Origin: Mesotoga infera | GTDB taxonomy: Bacteria; Thermotogota; Thermotogae; Petrotogales; Kosmotogaceae | Assembly (NCBI RefSeq): GCF_900157305.1 | Contig: NZ_LS974202.1 | Span: 1,116,001 to 1,180,000 of the forward strand | Direction: 5' to 3' | Length of the DNA stretch: 64,000 nucleotides | Shown: one piece after another, positions 34,499 through 43,894 of the stretch | Layout: each line of letters begins with the position of its first letter | Position numbering within the stretch: position 1 is the stretch's first letter | The notes under the pieces: generated by a model | The model's database searches: none | What the model was told of the DNA's origin: nothing | The model's input: the letters and a program-made list of their open reading frames with translations, nothing else | Position numbers and translations under genes: made by a program

Positions 34499-35875
34499 CT
34501 AGTCACTATCGGTCAGCAATTCACGATGCAGAAAATCAATGACCTTTTCCCAGGAATCTCGAGCCGCCCTGGCCGCATCTTCCGCTGTTCCTCCCAGTCC
34601 TTCCCAGACACTTATGGTAGGCAGATAAAACTGGCGCATAGTAGTCGGATAGTAAGGGTATGTAATCAGCATATGTCCACCGTTGTCGTAGCTCAGGAGC
34701 TCATAATAACGGGAATGGTTATTAGCCTGAAGTCTATCGATTGTGACTTTGGATAGTATGTCAGATGGCCAAACTCCGTCACCGGGATTGCCTATGAGCA
34801 GAAAGGCGGCTTTTGATTTTTCCACCTGAATGGTAGCCGCTTCCAGAGAGTCGGACTGCATTTTTAAGCTGTACAGGAAAGAAGATGAACCAAGATAGGG
34901 TGTGCCGTTATCTTGAGCTTCCTTGAACCGTCGCAGAGAATCTTCATCCTCCATGAACTTCAGGTAAGGAAAAGGCTTGCCTTGATACGTCCAGGCAGGG
35001 CTCTCGCTGGAGCCTATTCCCTGCCAGATAACGCCGCTGGGGGTATATCCAACCACCGCTTTAATCTGGGGAAAAAGGGACGCTGCCAGGATAGCCAGCT
35101 CGCCTCCCCGGGAAGCTCCGATAATCCCAAAGCTGTCGGAGACCACGTTCGGTTGCCTGGCCAACCAGTTCAAGGCTTTTTCGATAGTCTCCAAAGGGAT
35201 ATTTTCCAGCGTTGGTGGCAAACCTTCAGCCCCAAAATAGCCCAGCGCCAGAGTAGGAAGTCGGGTTTTGGAAGCAATAATAGCCGCCCAGGCTTCTTTT
35301 ACGCCACCCTCGGAACCCCCCAGAACGATAAGCGCCGGTGTAGGCTTGCTAATCTCGTGGGGCATCAGGAAGACTCCGACAATCTCATCGGAAACTTCCA
35401 GTCGATCGAGATTGTGATTGACAATTCGGGTAACGACCTGTTGGTCTTTCTCCTCTCCATCTATAAATAAAGCTATTGTAAAAGTAGGCGGTGTAGCGAA
35501 TGGAGAGACCATATTGCTTGCAGGCTTACAGACCATGGACCAGAATAATCCGGCTGGGTCCACACCACGGTAGGAGCCTTCTATCGGAGCATCCCGCGAA
35601 GGATCGACGGTTCCGTTTTTATCCGCCTGGAAAGATGCTTCAGACGACCAAGTATTACCAAACTGGTCCTTCCCGGAAACGATGAGTGTTGCAATCTGTC
35701 CAGCCGTAAGCCCTGTCACTACAATATTCACAGGGTCGCCGAACAATACTTCTTGCGGTGACACATTGAGTTTAGCTTGCATAGGTGTAGCCGCTTTTGC
35801 CGTCTTGGTAAATGAAGGAAACAGTAGCCCCAAGAGCAATACTTCTATCAAGGCTATTGTGAAGAGTTTTTTCAA
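34499..35875 (-). CDS. Secreted acyl-CoA thioester hydrolase/BAAT-type hydrolase
   Basis: 458 residues. Signal peptide (1-28, ending AKA), an N-terminal beta-sandwich like the acyl-CoA thioesterase/BAAT N-terminal domain (about 35-150; SPQEVLFGDPVNIVVTGLTA), then an alpha/beta-hydrolase (about 165-450) with LGGSEGG as oxyanion region and nucleophile GASRGGE, and a late His in NGGHMLI. The family hydrolyses acyl-CoA or related thioesters and esters. Export makes a CoA substrate unlikely, so I would call it an extracellular esterase. The stop codon lies exactly at the border of the inverted IS end, so the last residues may derive from the insertion. Confidence 0.8.
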   Translation of the reverse strand: MKKLFTIALIEVLLLGLLFPSFTKTAKAATPMQAKLNVSPQEVLFGDPVNIVVTGLTAGQIATLIVSGKDQFGNTWSSEASFQADKNGTVDPSRDAPIEGSYRGVDPAGLFWSMVCKPASNMVSPFATPPTFTIALFIDGEEKDQQVVTRIVNHNLDRLEVSDEIVGVFLMPHEISKPTPALIVLGGSEGGVKEAWAAIIASKTRLPTLALGYFGAEGLPPTLENIPLETIEKALNWLARQPNVVSDSFGIIGASRGGELAILAASLFPQIKAVVGYTPSGVIWQGIGSSESPAWTYQGKPFPYLKFMEDEDSLRRFKEAQDNGTPYLGSSSFLYSLKMQSDSLEAATIQVEKSKAAFLLIGNPGDGVWPSDILSKVTIDRLQANNHSRYYELLSYDNGGHMLITYPYYPTTMRQFYLPTISVWEGLGGTAEDAARAARDSWEKVIDFLHRELLTDSD

Positions 35876-35965
35876 GTGCCACTCCCTCCTTTAATCACCG
35901 TTCTCAGGTAAAGTCATGTAACATTTATTGTTATGATATTTCCATTATAGCATTAACACTATTAC

Positions 35966-36067
35966 ACCTCTGCCAAATTCCTCATCCACCCTCTACGATT
36001 TATTTCGCTTCTCTCCTGTCTTACGCCCTTTTCTCCGTTCTCCAATATATGCTGAGGAAGAACCTGT
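35966..36067 (-). mobile_element. ISL3-type right-end remnant
   Basis: About 100 bases match 46120-46220, the transposase start side of the ISL3 element (CTCATCCACCCTCTAC, TTATTTCGCT, TGAGGAAGAACC). It touches the stop codon of the helicase gene at 36070. No transposase coding part remains. Confidence 0.65.
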
Positions 36068-36069
36068 TT

Positions 36070-39000
36070 TTATCTTCCTATACTGATCTTCTCTCCTTGA
36101 ACTTTGATTTCATGGTTGCGAATCAGAAAATCGATTTCTTTGCCTATAACATTCGATATGATAGCCCCCATTCTTTTGAAACCGAACAGTCCGGCTACAT
36201 CTCTTTTCAAGTCCTCTTTAGACATTGTGAACGCGTTCTTCAAACAAAGTTTAATCGCTTCTTGGATCTCGACCGGAGCGATGTGCTCAGGCTTTCTTAT
36301 ATCGTCTTTGCTGGCCGATTTCCTTGGAAGTATCTTTTCGTTGCGCTTGATCAAGAAATCTCCCTGAAGAACGTACGAATCCCTAGGAAATTGTGTCATA
36401 ACGTATTCCCTGAGACTCTTACGCGAGATATTTCCAGACTTGGTGTACATATCCCAAGTCATCATCTGAAGTCGCTGAGGATTCGTCTCATAAAACGAGG
36501 CAATCCTCGATACAACTTCATCAAGGTGAACGGGAGCTTCTTTTTCAATAATCGCTTTCATAAGGACATGCATGTAGACAATCTTTTGCGATGAAATCAA
36601 TCTGTTTAAGTCGAACATCGAAAATTTTTCGTATTCGGGAAGAGTCATCTCTTCTCTTTTTATCGACGGCAAACGGTTTTCGATCGCTGACTCTTCCTGA
36701 CTGTGAGGATATTCAACCTTCCCAGAAGAAGAGCTCACGGCTTCTATTTCTGCAATAACCCTTTCAATTTCCGATTTTCTGTCGAAGACCCAGTCCCTTG
36801 ACCATATTCTTATAATCTTCCAGCCGAGTCTTTCGAGTACTTGTTGACGAAGTCTATCTCTGTCTCTGGCTGTCCTTGCCGAGTGGTACATGGCGCCATC
36901 GCATTCGATTCCGGCGATGTATTTTCCCGGGTGTTCTTTATCGACAATGGCGAGATCTATTCTATAACCGGAGCATCCCACCTGCTTGTGTACATTGAAA
37001 CCACGGGCAGTAAGCTCTTCATATACCTCTTGTTCAAATGGCGACTCGAACTCACCAGCCGTGTACTCTGCCTCCTTCAGAAGGAATTCCCTGCTTCCTC
37101 CCCGCTCAGCGTAGTTCAAATACTCTCTTAGCGCTTTGACTCCTGGAGTTTGGATTTCAGCAGGAATGTCACTTCCCTTAATTGAGCTTACAACGATCAC
37201 CCTTTGTCTTGCCCTGGTTATAGCAACATTCAGTCTTCTCTCTCCTCCGCTTTTGTTTAGGGGGCCAAAGTTCATGGTCAGCTTTCCCGAAGCATCTCTA
37301 CCATATCCAACGCTGAAGATCATTTCATCTCTTTCATCACCTTGAACGTTTTCGAGATTCTTCACGAAGAACGGTTCCTGCCTGTCTTCTTTGAAGAAAC
37401 CTTCTAGAGACTGATTCTGTGAACGTAGTTCTTCAATTCGATCAAGTATTGCCGTCTGCTGGGCCTCGCTAAAGGCGACAACTCCCAGAGATACACCCGG
37501 CTTTCTTTCCGCATGGTTCATAACCATCTCTGCCACTCTGCGGGCTTCTTGTAGATTCTTTCTGCTCTTGGCCCTATCATAAACTCCGTCTGAAACGTAT
37601 TCAAAGGAAATTCCAGAATCGAGTCCGTCGAAATTGCTGCCGGGGAAGGTACTCAGTCGATTCGAGTAGAAGTGATAGTTTGAGAAGGCTATCAGTGATT
37701 CATGGCGGCTCCTATAATGCCAGAGAAGCTTCTTCTCAGGAAGTCCCGCCGTGCTACATTCATCTAGAATACTCTCAAGGCTCTCGAGATCAAACTCTTC
37801 ATCTGCCAGTTCGGCTTCATCAGGTTCAGAGATTTTAAAGAAACTTGTGGGAGGCAGCTGTCGGTTGTCTCCCACGACTACCACTTGTTTAGCTCTCATG
37901 ATTGACCCCACCGCGTCTTCAGGAAATACCTGGGAAGCCTCATCGAAAATGGCAACGTCGAATTTGAACTTCTCTGGATCGATGAAAACACTAACCGAAA
38001 GAGGGCTCATCATCATGCATGGTTTCAAAACTTGAAGTAGATTTGGTATTTCTGAGAACAGTCTCCTTATCGATTTGTTTCGTCTCTTTTTTGCGATCTC
38101 TCTCTTAAGAATTGAAGTCTCGGCACTTCCAGAGTTCACAAGATTGGCAACGGGAACCCTCTGAGCGAGCAAAGAAGCGAGTCTCTTTCTGGCGTACAGC
38201 TGTTGCTTCGAATCGAGAACCCGGAACTTTTCAACAAGAAGATTATGATCGCTTGCGGAGAATGAGTTCAGTATTTCATCGTTGTTATAGAACGCTGACA
38301 AGAGCTTGCTATAAAAGCTCTTGAGGAAGACCTTTACGAGCATTCCGGGCTCTACTTCATTTGTCTCTGCTCTTTCAAGAAAGTCTTCCAGCCCGGAGCT
38401 TCTAAGAGCGATCATGCTCTTTTTCATTGACAGCCAATCATCTAGTCTGGGAAGGGAATCATGGAGTCTATTTATGAATTCCTCAAACCCTGAGAAGTCG
38501 AAGAGAGACTTACCGTCTGAGAATGGCTCTGTGTTTACCATATCGAAGAGATTCTCCAGCTCTATGTACAGTGCTTTCAGTGTTGAGATTACACGCTCTA
38601 TCCAGTCACCCGCTCCTGAGAGAGATTGCGAGGTGCTGGATCCGTATGGTAGAACAGCAAAGTCTGAAAAATAATCAAGGAGTTCCTTAAGATCTGATTC
38701 GCCATTCCTAAGAGCCTTTTCGAAATTATGGTAGCACTCGTAGAAACTCTCGATGCCGCCTTTCGAGCTGTCGAGAACAGTTTGCAACTCCTTTTCGTCA
38801 CAGGCCTTTGTAATCGTTCCACACTGGGAGAGAACTCTTTCCGCCTTTTGCATATCTTCAACGATTGTCTCGCTACTGAAAACTCCGTCGTATTTAAGCG
38901 AGGAAAGAATACGGACATTCTTCTTGTAACCCCCAAACAACCTACCGAAGAAGTTATTGTATGAACCCGAGAACTTTCTCTGAAGCTCTTTGTGATTCAA

Positions 39001-40908
39001 CTGAAGAATAGCCGGTCGATATTTGCTGAGCAATGACACCGTCTCCTCGAATGACTTCACAGACTTCAAGGCATTATTTATTCCCAAGAGCGAGCTAACT
39101 TTATCGAACTGACGGCTGACATCCTTATGCGAGGCCAAAGTGTTTTCAATCGACTCTTTTAGCTTCATAAATGACTCTCTGCGTTTCGATGGAACGTCTT
39201 CGATGATTACTGTAATATCCGAAAGGAGATCCTCCGCAAGTTTCAAGACTCTGGTTTCCTTTGAGCTGTCATTCTCAAAGATTTTGAGAATCTTCGATAG
39301 CTTTGAATATACATCCAAGAACTTTTCATTCAAAGCCGACCTCGATTCCAGGGACACTTCTTCGCAAATTCTCCGCAGTTTCGCGATTATCTCTTTCATC
39401 CTTTCAAGAGACTCGCGCAGACGCATAGCGAAAAAGGCATCCGGTGCAAGTGCTTTGACTTTGTCGAGAACGTCGTTTTTGTAGTTTCTGTACATTTCAG
39501 CGCGACGCTCAAGGTTACCAAGATCGCCGATAATCTCATCTAGTTGCTCTCGTGTTATCTCCTGTGCATTTCTAAAATCGAAACTCACTTGAGGAACATC
39601 ATGTAGTACGGCGAGCTTTCCGTGAAGATCAAATGCCGAGATCTCAAGACCGGCCCGTTTCTCGTGCAGCCTTTTAACATAGTTATTGAGCCTATTTCTT
39701 ATTTCCTTCAATCTAGATAGCTCATGCTCAAGATTCTTTGTATCTACCGCATGATTGTTCGCTTCATTAAGTACTCGATCCAGTTCATCCAGTACCACTC
39801 TCTTTCCGGTCTTTTTACTGTGAAGCTCCAGACAGAAATCTCCCAATCCACAATCATCCAAACGCCTCTTGACAACCTCAAGAGCCGCCATCTTCTCGCT
39901 GACAAACAACACTCTCTTTCCCTGACTAAGACACTCTGCAATGATGTTTGCTATCGTCTGGCTCTTTCCGGTTCCGGGAGGACCTTGTATCACGAGGTCC
40001 TGACCCTTCTTAACTGCAATGATAGCCTCTTGTTGACTGGAGTCGGCATCCAGTATCTGATAAGAATCAACAGGATCAACTATTTCATCCAGATCTTCAG
40101 TCAGGTCGGACTCGTAATCTTTAACATCCGAAGGCTTTCCCTCTGCGATGGTTCTTAAAACAGAGTTCTTGTATATCAGTTCCACATAGTTCTCAAGGTC
40201 CTTGTACATAGCAAGCTTTGCAAAAGAAAAGATCCCCAGAGCAACGTCTTCGATGACTGTCCAGCCCTCGATCGGTTCAACTAGCTTTTTAACACTGAGG
40301 AACAAATTACTGAGAGTCGATTTATCGGGTGATGAGTCCTGATCGAAGGCGGGATTAATATCAAGGCCGAATTCCTCCAGCTTCTCAGTAAGCGTTGGAT
40401 TGAGCACTATATCATCATCGATGATCCTAACCGTATAGGAAGAAGCGATCGTTTCGCGGTCAATCGTAACTGGAACAAGCAACAGAGGGGAGATCACGAA
40501 GTTTTTGCCATAATCTACTTCTTTCCATCTAAGGAATCCGAAAACCATGAACAGAGTGTTTATCCCCATCTCCTCATAAGACGTTCTTGATCTGAGCTTC
40601 AGTCTGCTCAGAACAAGATTCATCTCCTTTTCTTCACGGTCGGTCAGTATCTGGTTTGATTTAGGGGAAACAAAGTTTTGAGTTACTCGCCTTTCATCAT
40701 CTTCGCTTACCGTGGGGAGAGGAATGAAGCTCATCTGTTTTTCTTGAAGAACAACCTTTTCGAAAATCTCATCGATTGAAGGTTTGATCAACTTCAGATT
40801 GCTCGTCTTGCTTTGCCTGAAGTTGATAAGCATATTTCTCATCGAGAGATCTAGCAATGCCTTCTTCCACTTCTCGATCTTAACCGAAACAGCATCATTA
40901 CTCTGCAA
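36070..40908 (-). CDS. DUF4011-helicase-Vsr-like nuclease-DUF3320 protein, probable defence protein
   Basis: 1612 residues from a TTG at 40908 preceded by GGAGGGATG. Order: DUF4011-type N-terminal region (about 1-280); SF1 helicase with Walker A GPPGTGKS (about 309-316), long insertion, Walker B FDEASQVFPED (about 985), WHYRSRHESLIAFSNYHFY and RLNVAITRARQR (motif VI); PD-(D/E)XK nuclease of the MTES_1575/Vsr-like kind (about 1290-1400; SPFEQEVYEEL, GYRIDLAIVD, GIECDGAMYHS); C-terminal DUF3320 (about 1460-1520). From memory, this architecture has been reported among predicted antiphage proteins. It likely recognises and degrades foreign DNA. It stands alone and is flanked by an IS scar on one side and toxin-antitoxin scars on the other. 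Confidence 0.85.
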   Translation of the reverse strand: MQSNDAVSVKIEKWKKALLDLSMRNMLINFRQSKTSNLKLIKPSIDEIFEKVVLQEKQMSFIPLPTVSEDDERRVTQNFVSPKSNQILTDREEKEMNLVLSRLKLRSRTSYEEMGINTLFMVFGFLRWKEVDYGKNFVISPLLLVPVTIDRETIASSYTVRIIDDDIVLNPTLTEKLEEFGLDINPAFDQDSSPDKSTLSNLFLSVKKLVEPIEGWTVIEDVALGIFSFAKLAMYKDLENYVELIYKNSVLRTIAEGKPSDVKDYESDLTEDLDEIVDPVDSYQILDADSSQQEAIIAVKKGQDLVIQGPPGTGKSQTIANIIAECLSQGKRVLFVSEKMAALEVVKRRLDDCGLGDFCLELHSKKTGKRVVLDELDRVLNEANNHAVDTKNLEHELSRLKEIRNRLNNYVKRLHEKRAGLEISAFDLHGKLAVLHDVPQVSFDFRNAQEITREQLDEIIGDLGNLERRAEMYRNYKNDVLDKVKALAPDAFFAMRLRESLERMKEIIAKLRRICEEVSLESRSALNEKFLDVYSKLSKILKIFENDSSKETRVLKLAEDLLSDITVIIEDVPSKRRESFMKLKESIENTLASHKDVSRQFDKVSSLLGINNALKSVKSFEETVSLLSKYRPAILQLNHKELQRKFSGSYNNFFGRLFGGYKKNVRILSSLKYDGVFSSETIVEDMQKAERVLSQCGTITKACDEKELQTVLDSSKGGIESFYECYHNFEKALRNGESDLKELLDYFSDFAVLPYGSSTSQSLSGAGDWIERVISTLKALYIELENLFDMVNTEPFSDGKSLFDFSGFEEFINRLHDSLPRLDDWLSMKKSMIALRSSGLEDFLERAETNEVEPGMLVKVFLKSFYSKLLSAFYNNDEILNSFSASDHNLLVEKFRVLDSKQQLYARKRLASLLAQRVPVANLVNSGSAETSILKREIAKKRRNKSIRRLFSEIPNLLQVLKPCMMMSPLSVSVFIDPEKFKFDVAIFDEASQVFPEDAVGSIMRAKQVVVVGDNRQLPPTSFFKISEPDEAELADEEFDLESLESILDECSTAGLPEKKLLWHYRSRHESLIAFSNYHFYSNRLSTFPGSNFDGLDSGISFEYVSDGVYDRAKSRKNLQEARRVAEMVMNHAERKPGVSLGVVAFSEAQQTAILDRIEELRSQNQSLEGFFKEDRQEPFFVKNLENVQGDERDEMIFSVGYGRDASGKLTMNFGPLNKSGGERRLNVAITRARQRVIVVSSIKGSDIPAEIQTPGVKALREYLNYAERGGSREFLLKEAEYTAGEFESPFEQEVYEELTARGFNVHKQVGCSGYRIDLAIVDKEHPGKYIAGIECDGAMYHSARTARDRDRLRQQVLERLGWKIIRIWSRDWVFDRKSEIERVIAEIEAVSSSSGKVEYPHSQEESAIENRLPSIKREEMTLPEYEKFSMFDLNRLISSQKIVYMHVLMKAIIEKEAPVHLDEVVSRIASFYETNPQRLQMMTWDMYTKSGNISRKSLREYVMTQFPRDSYVLQGDFLIKRNEKILPRKSASKDDIRKPEHIAPVEIQEAIKLCLKNAFTMSKEDLKRDVAGLFGFKRMGAIISNVIGKEIDFLIRNHEIKVQGEKISIGR

Positions 40909-41264
40909 TTACATCCCTCCTGACGAATGGGTCATACAGCTTCTGCCGCAAAAGAGCAAAAGAAATCTGGAAAGCGCATAGACAATGACTCAACCCACCA
41001 ATAGCTTGGAAATATGTGATGTTGCAAGTCTTATTCATCCCGATCGACAGAACTTGCCGGCCCTATAATAGACATCACCAATAGCGAGATTCTCTGAGAA
41101 TCAGCTTTTTAGACAGTACGAACAGTCATGAGTTTACATGGCTTTAGTCGTATTAGATTCTGGGCATTTGTTCAGCATGATTATATCAGTTTTGTGAACA
41201 CACAAAAAATGTGAAGAACCTCGATATGCATGAGTTGAGACTTCGAAATCCCGTTAAACACCTG
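40909..41264. other. Non-coding gap
   Basis: Upstream of the helicase gene. AT-rich with stops in all frames; no gene, RNA or clear repeat seen. Confidence 0.4.
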
Positions 41265-41351
41265 GTGACACTACAAACCGAAGGATTTCTTCTACGAGAG
41301 TATCGGGGGTATGGTCTCTATTTCTTTCCTCAGGAGCTGACGTGTATCCAT
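41265..41351 (-). pseudogene. Scar of a DUF2281-like antitoxin gene
   Basis: Matches the antitoxin start at 55880-55964 (MDTRQLLRKEIETIP) but carries an extra G that shifts the frame to a stop after about 19 codons. The upstream ribosome region GAAAGGGGGCG is also kept. Confidence 0.7.
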
Positions 41352-41424
41352 TAGACCGCCCCCTTTCAATGTGATCATATCATCGCCAAATCATCCAGGT
41401 ATTCAGCCTGTGTATAAAGCGGGA

Positions 41425-41655
41425 CTATCTGTAAATATCCTCCAGCCTGATTATTATGATAATCAAAATCACGAACTCATCTCCCCGGAGTTTGAAGATG
41501 ATTCTGTAATCTCCGACTCTCAGCTGAAGGAGTCCATAGTATTTGCCGGTAAGGCTTCTAACATAGGGTTTCTTGTCGGTTTTTCCATCGTAGTATCTGG
41601 ACACGCCGACCGATCGGCCGGCTCGAAAGTAGATTCTCCACGCAAGCGCCTGATT
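41425..41655 (-). pseudogene. RelE-type toxin remnant
   Basis: The frame encodes KKPYVRSLTGKYYGLLQLRV then GDYRIIFKLRGDEFVIL and ends LEDIYR, the core of RelE/ParE mRNA interferases (conserved LxG.....RvGdYRi.y). The upstream half is not in frame and no start is present, so it is degraded. A similar scar lies at 19321. Confidence 0.6.
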
Positions 41656-41747
41656 TCACTCGCAGGTAACTGGAACCTACTGTTCGACCAACTTCAATGC
41701 GTTGAATAGATAAAAGAAGGCTTCTGGATCTGCCTTCTTCAGCTTGT

Positions 41748-42248
41748 TCAGCTTGCTTCACGAGCGGTCACCAACACGTCCGGCGGTGCTGTCTCTATTA
41801 CCCTATGCCTCACAGGGACTTTCAACAGCGACCTCGTGCCGACCTCCTGGTAAAGGATGTCCAGAAAGACTGCCCGTTCTCTCCCGTCCAGCACCGATTC
41901 CCTCACGAATCCATAGTGAGCTTTGGGAACATCCGAGGGAGTCTTGCGTTCATCCTCGAACCAGCTTTTGAATACGCCCTTCTTGCAGATTGCATCGAAT
42001 ATATCCTCGAGGCCTTCCCGCTCATCGCGGAGCAATATGTCTATGTCCAGCGAAAACCTGCTGAAATTATCCAGCAGAAGCATAAGAGACGTCCCGCCTT
42101 TGAATATGAAGTCGAGGCCTTCAACGGAAAGCTGTTCGAGCAACGTCAGCGCCATTATGCTCTTCTCGACTATTCCGGGATCGTTCTTCTTGTAGGATTT
42201 CATAACCGCATCCAGCCATTGTCCGGTAGCGGAGTTCTTTGTGATCAT
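41748..42248 (-). CDS. AbiEii/AbiGii-type nucleotidyltransferase toxin, short
   Basis: 166 residues. LDFIFKGGTSLMLLLD and FSLDIDILL are the conserved KGGT and DxD motifs of AbiEii toxins, which modify tRNA with nucleotides. The usual protein is about 250-300 residues; here it stops at VTAREAS, where the next conserved segment should start, so the C-terminal part is lost and activity is doubtful. It overlaps the antitoxin gene by 4 bases (ATGA), the standard abiEi-abiEii arrangement. The degraded RelE remnant lies directly downstream, so recombination probably removed the end. Confidence 0.75.
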   Translation of the reverse strand: MITKNSATGQWLDAVMKSYKKNDPGIVEKSIMALTLLEQLSVEGLDFIFKGGTSLMLLLDNFSRFSLDIDILLRDEREGLEDIFDAICKKGVFKSWFEDERKTPSDVPKAHYGFVRESVLDGRERAVFLDILYQEVGTRSLLKVPVRHRVIETAPPDVLVTAREAS

Positions 42249-42979
42249 ATGCTCTCCCCTTCTTGCTCAATAAGTCTGTTGACCTCTTCCAGCCTTCCAC
42301 GGCGGCTCGCATATCTTCTGATCGTGCTCAGGCTCACATCGTAATCGGTCAAAGCTCTCCTGTATATGTTGCGCAGCTCCTCTCCCTGGAAGGATACGAA
42401 GAGATCCTTATCGCAGACAAGATCGACAAGTATCTTCTCCAGCTTCGGAATGGAGACGTCACCAGAGGACGTTATAGGGGCTTCGGTCACAAGCGGCCTT
42501 ACAACGAAACACTTCTCGCACCCGAGGATGTAGTTGTCTATCTCTTTCGGAGTCGGATCGATGAAAACCCGGGAGCAGGAAGCTTTGACGAATTCAAACA
42601 CTGCCTTCTCTGTATCTCGCTCACTCTCTATGATCACTATCGAAGAGAGAGCCTGGTGAACCGTGAACTCGTTCAGCCATCTGCTGTCCCAGACACACAG
42701 GCTCTCCAGGTACGGGAACCTCTTCCGGAGCTTCTTGGATAAACCTGCGAGTTCCTTCGATACGGCAGGCTCGAACTCCCGCTTGCTTCCGGCAGCGTAT
42801 AGGCCTCTTCTGACGTTTCTCACGAGCCCCTCTCTCTTCAGTCGGTGGAGCTTTGCGTGAAGAGTCCCAGCCTTCGCGTCGGGGAAACGAAGACTCAGCC
42901 TCTTAACCAGTTCATCGGTTGTCAGAAACCGATCGTTCTCGAACCAGTTTCTTATATCGCTTTGGTCAATATAGCTCAT
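42245..42979 (-). CDS. AbiEi-type antitoxin/transcriptional regulator
   Basis: 244 residues from an ATG at 42979 with AGGTGATT upstream. N-terminal winged helix (about 15-65; FLTTDELVKRLSLRFPDA, LKREGLVRNVRRGLYA) followed by the AbiEi C-terminal domain (YLESLCVWDSRWLNEFTVHQ; SRVFIDPTPKEID). These antitoxins repress their own operon and block AbiEii toxicity. Complete in length, and coupled to the truncated toxin. Confidence 0.8.
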   Translation of the reverse strand: MSYIDQSDIRNWFENDRFLTTDELVKRLSLRFPDAKAGTLHAKLHRLKREGLVRNVRRGLYAAGSKREFEPAVSKELAGLSKKLRKRFPYLESLCVWDSRWLNEFTVHQALSSIVIIESERDTEKAVFEFVKASCSRVFIDPTPKEIDNYILGCEKCFVVRPLVTEAPITSSGDVSIPKLEKILVDLVCDKDLFVSFQGEELRNIYRRALTDYDVSLSTIRRYASRRGRLEEVNRLIEQEGESI

Positions 42980-43262
42980 AGAAATCACCTGCAATTAACG
43001 GCAATATATAGTTATCATTGCCACTTATATATTATAGCATAGCGTCTTTCTTTCATACGCTTGCAGAAGTTATGCTTGGAGTCACAGACCCAAGAGGACC
43101 CGAGAAGTTGGAAGACTGGAAGGATCGCGCCAGCAATTAAGGCGGGCAGATTCCTCTGTATTAAACGCGCCGTGCTGAAAGTTTTGTCTCCGGGCATATA
43201 GGTGAGGTTTTGAGGGTACCGCACAAGAAAACGCGTTACAGGGCATTTTACGAGGTGTAGTT

Positions 43263-43856
43263 ATGGAGGAAGTCCAGCCGATACGAGACACTAAGAAGAT
43301 CGACGCGATGAAGTCAATAATGAAGGGTGAATCCAACTACCGGGACCTTCTTCTCTTCACTCTGGGTATTAACACCGGCCTGAGGATCTCTGATATTCTC
43401 GCTCTGAAGTGGAGCAGCTTCATAAACGGTGGAAGTAGACTTCTGAAGGCAGGGGATCAGCTGAATGTAATGGAGATCAAGACGAAGAAGGTGAAGACGT
43501 TTGTTATAAACAAGTCGGTCGCGGAAGCGTTGAAGCTGTATTACGATTCTCTCGATAGTGTATCTCCCGAGGATCCTGTATTTCTGTCACGAAAAACCGC
43601 TAAAGGCGAACTGAAACCCATAACACGCATCGCCGCCTGGCAGATGCTGAATAGATATGCGAATATGGTCGGACTGGATGAGGGGATCGGCACGCACACG
43701 CTCCGCAAGACCTTCGGCTATCACCTGTACAAAAAAGGCGTGGCTCTGGAGTACATTCAAAAGATGCTTAACCATTCCTCGCCGGCGATAACCCTGCGGT
43801 ATATTGGTATCACCCAGGAGCAGCTTAACGATATCTATGTGGAGCTGAACTTATAA
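43263..43856 (+). CDS. Minimal tyrosine recombinase (copy A)
   Basis: 197 residues, only the catalytic core. Arg in GINTGLRISDILAL (about 43), a beta-hairpin Lys region (EIKTKKVKTFVINK), HTLRKTFGYH with the His-x-x-Arg pair (about 146-149), MLNHSSPAITLRYIGIT with His and the nucleophile Tyr (about 183). The N-terminal SAM-like DNA-arm domain of XerC-type integrases is missing. ATG follows CGAGGTG. Such short recombinases occur in mobile islands. It is identical to the copy at 56597 and probably took part in, or moved with, the duplication. Confidence 0.88.
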   Translation: MEEVQPIRDTKKIDAMKSIMKGESNYRDLLLFTLGINTGLRISDILALKWSSFINGGSRLLKAGDQLNVMEIKTKKVKTFVINKSVAEALKLYYDSLDSVSPEDPVFLSRKTAKGELKPITRIAAWQMLNRYANMVGLDEGIGTHTLRKTFGYHLYKKGVALEYIQKMLNHSSPAITLRYIGITQEQLNDIYVELNL

Positions 43857-43894
43857 CAGCTGGCTACTCCTACGATGTCGGACCGGTATTATCC

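Noticed and set aside
41805-42344. 179-codon frame on the + strand
   Set aside because: Antisense to the AbiE genes; no ribosome site and no protein-family signal.
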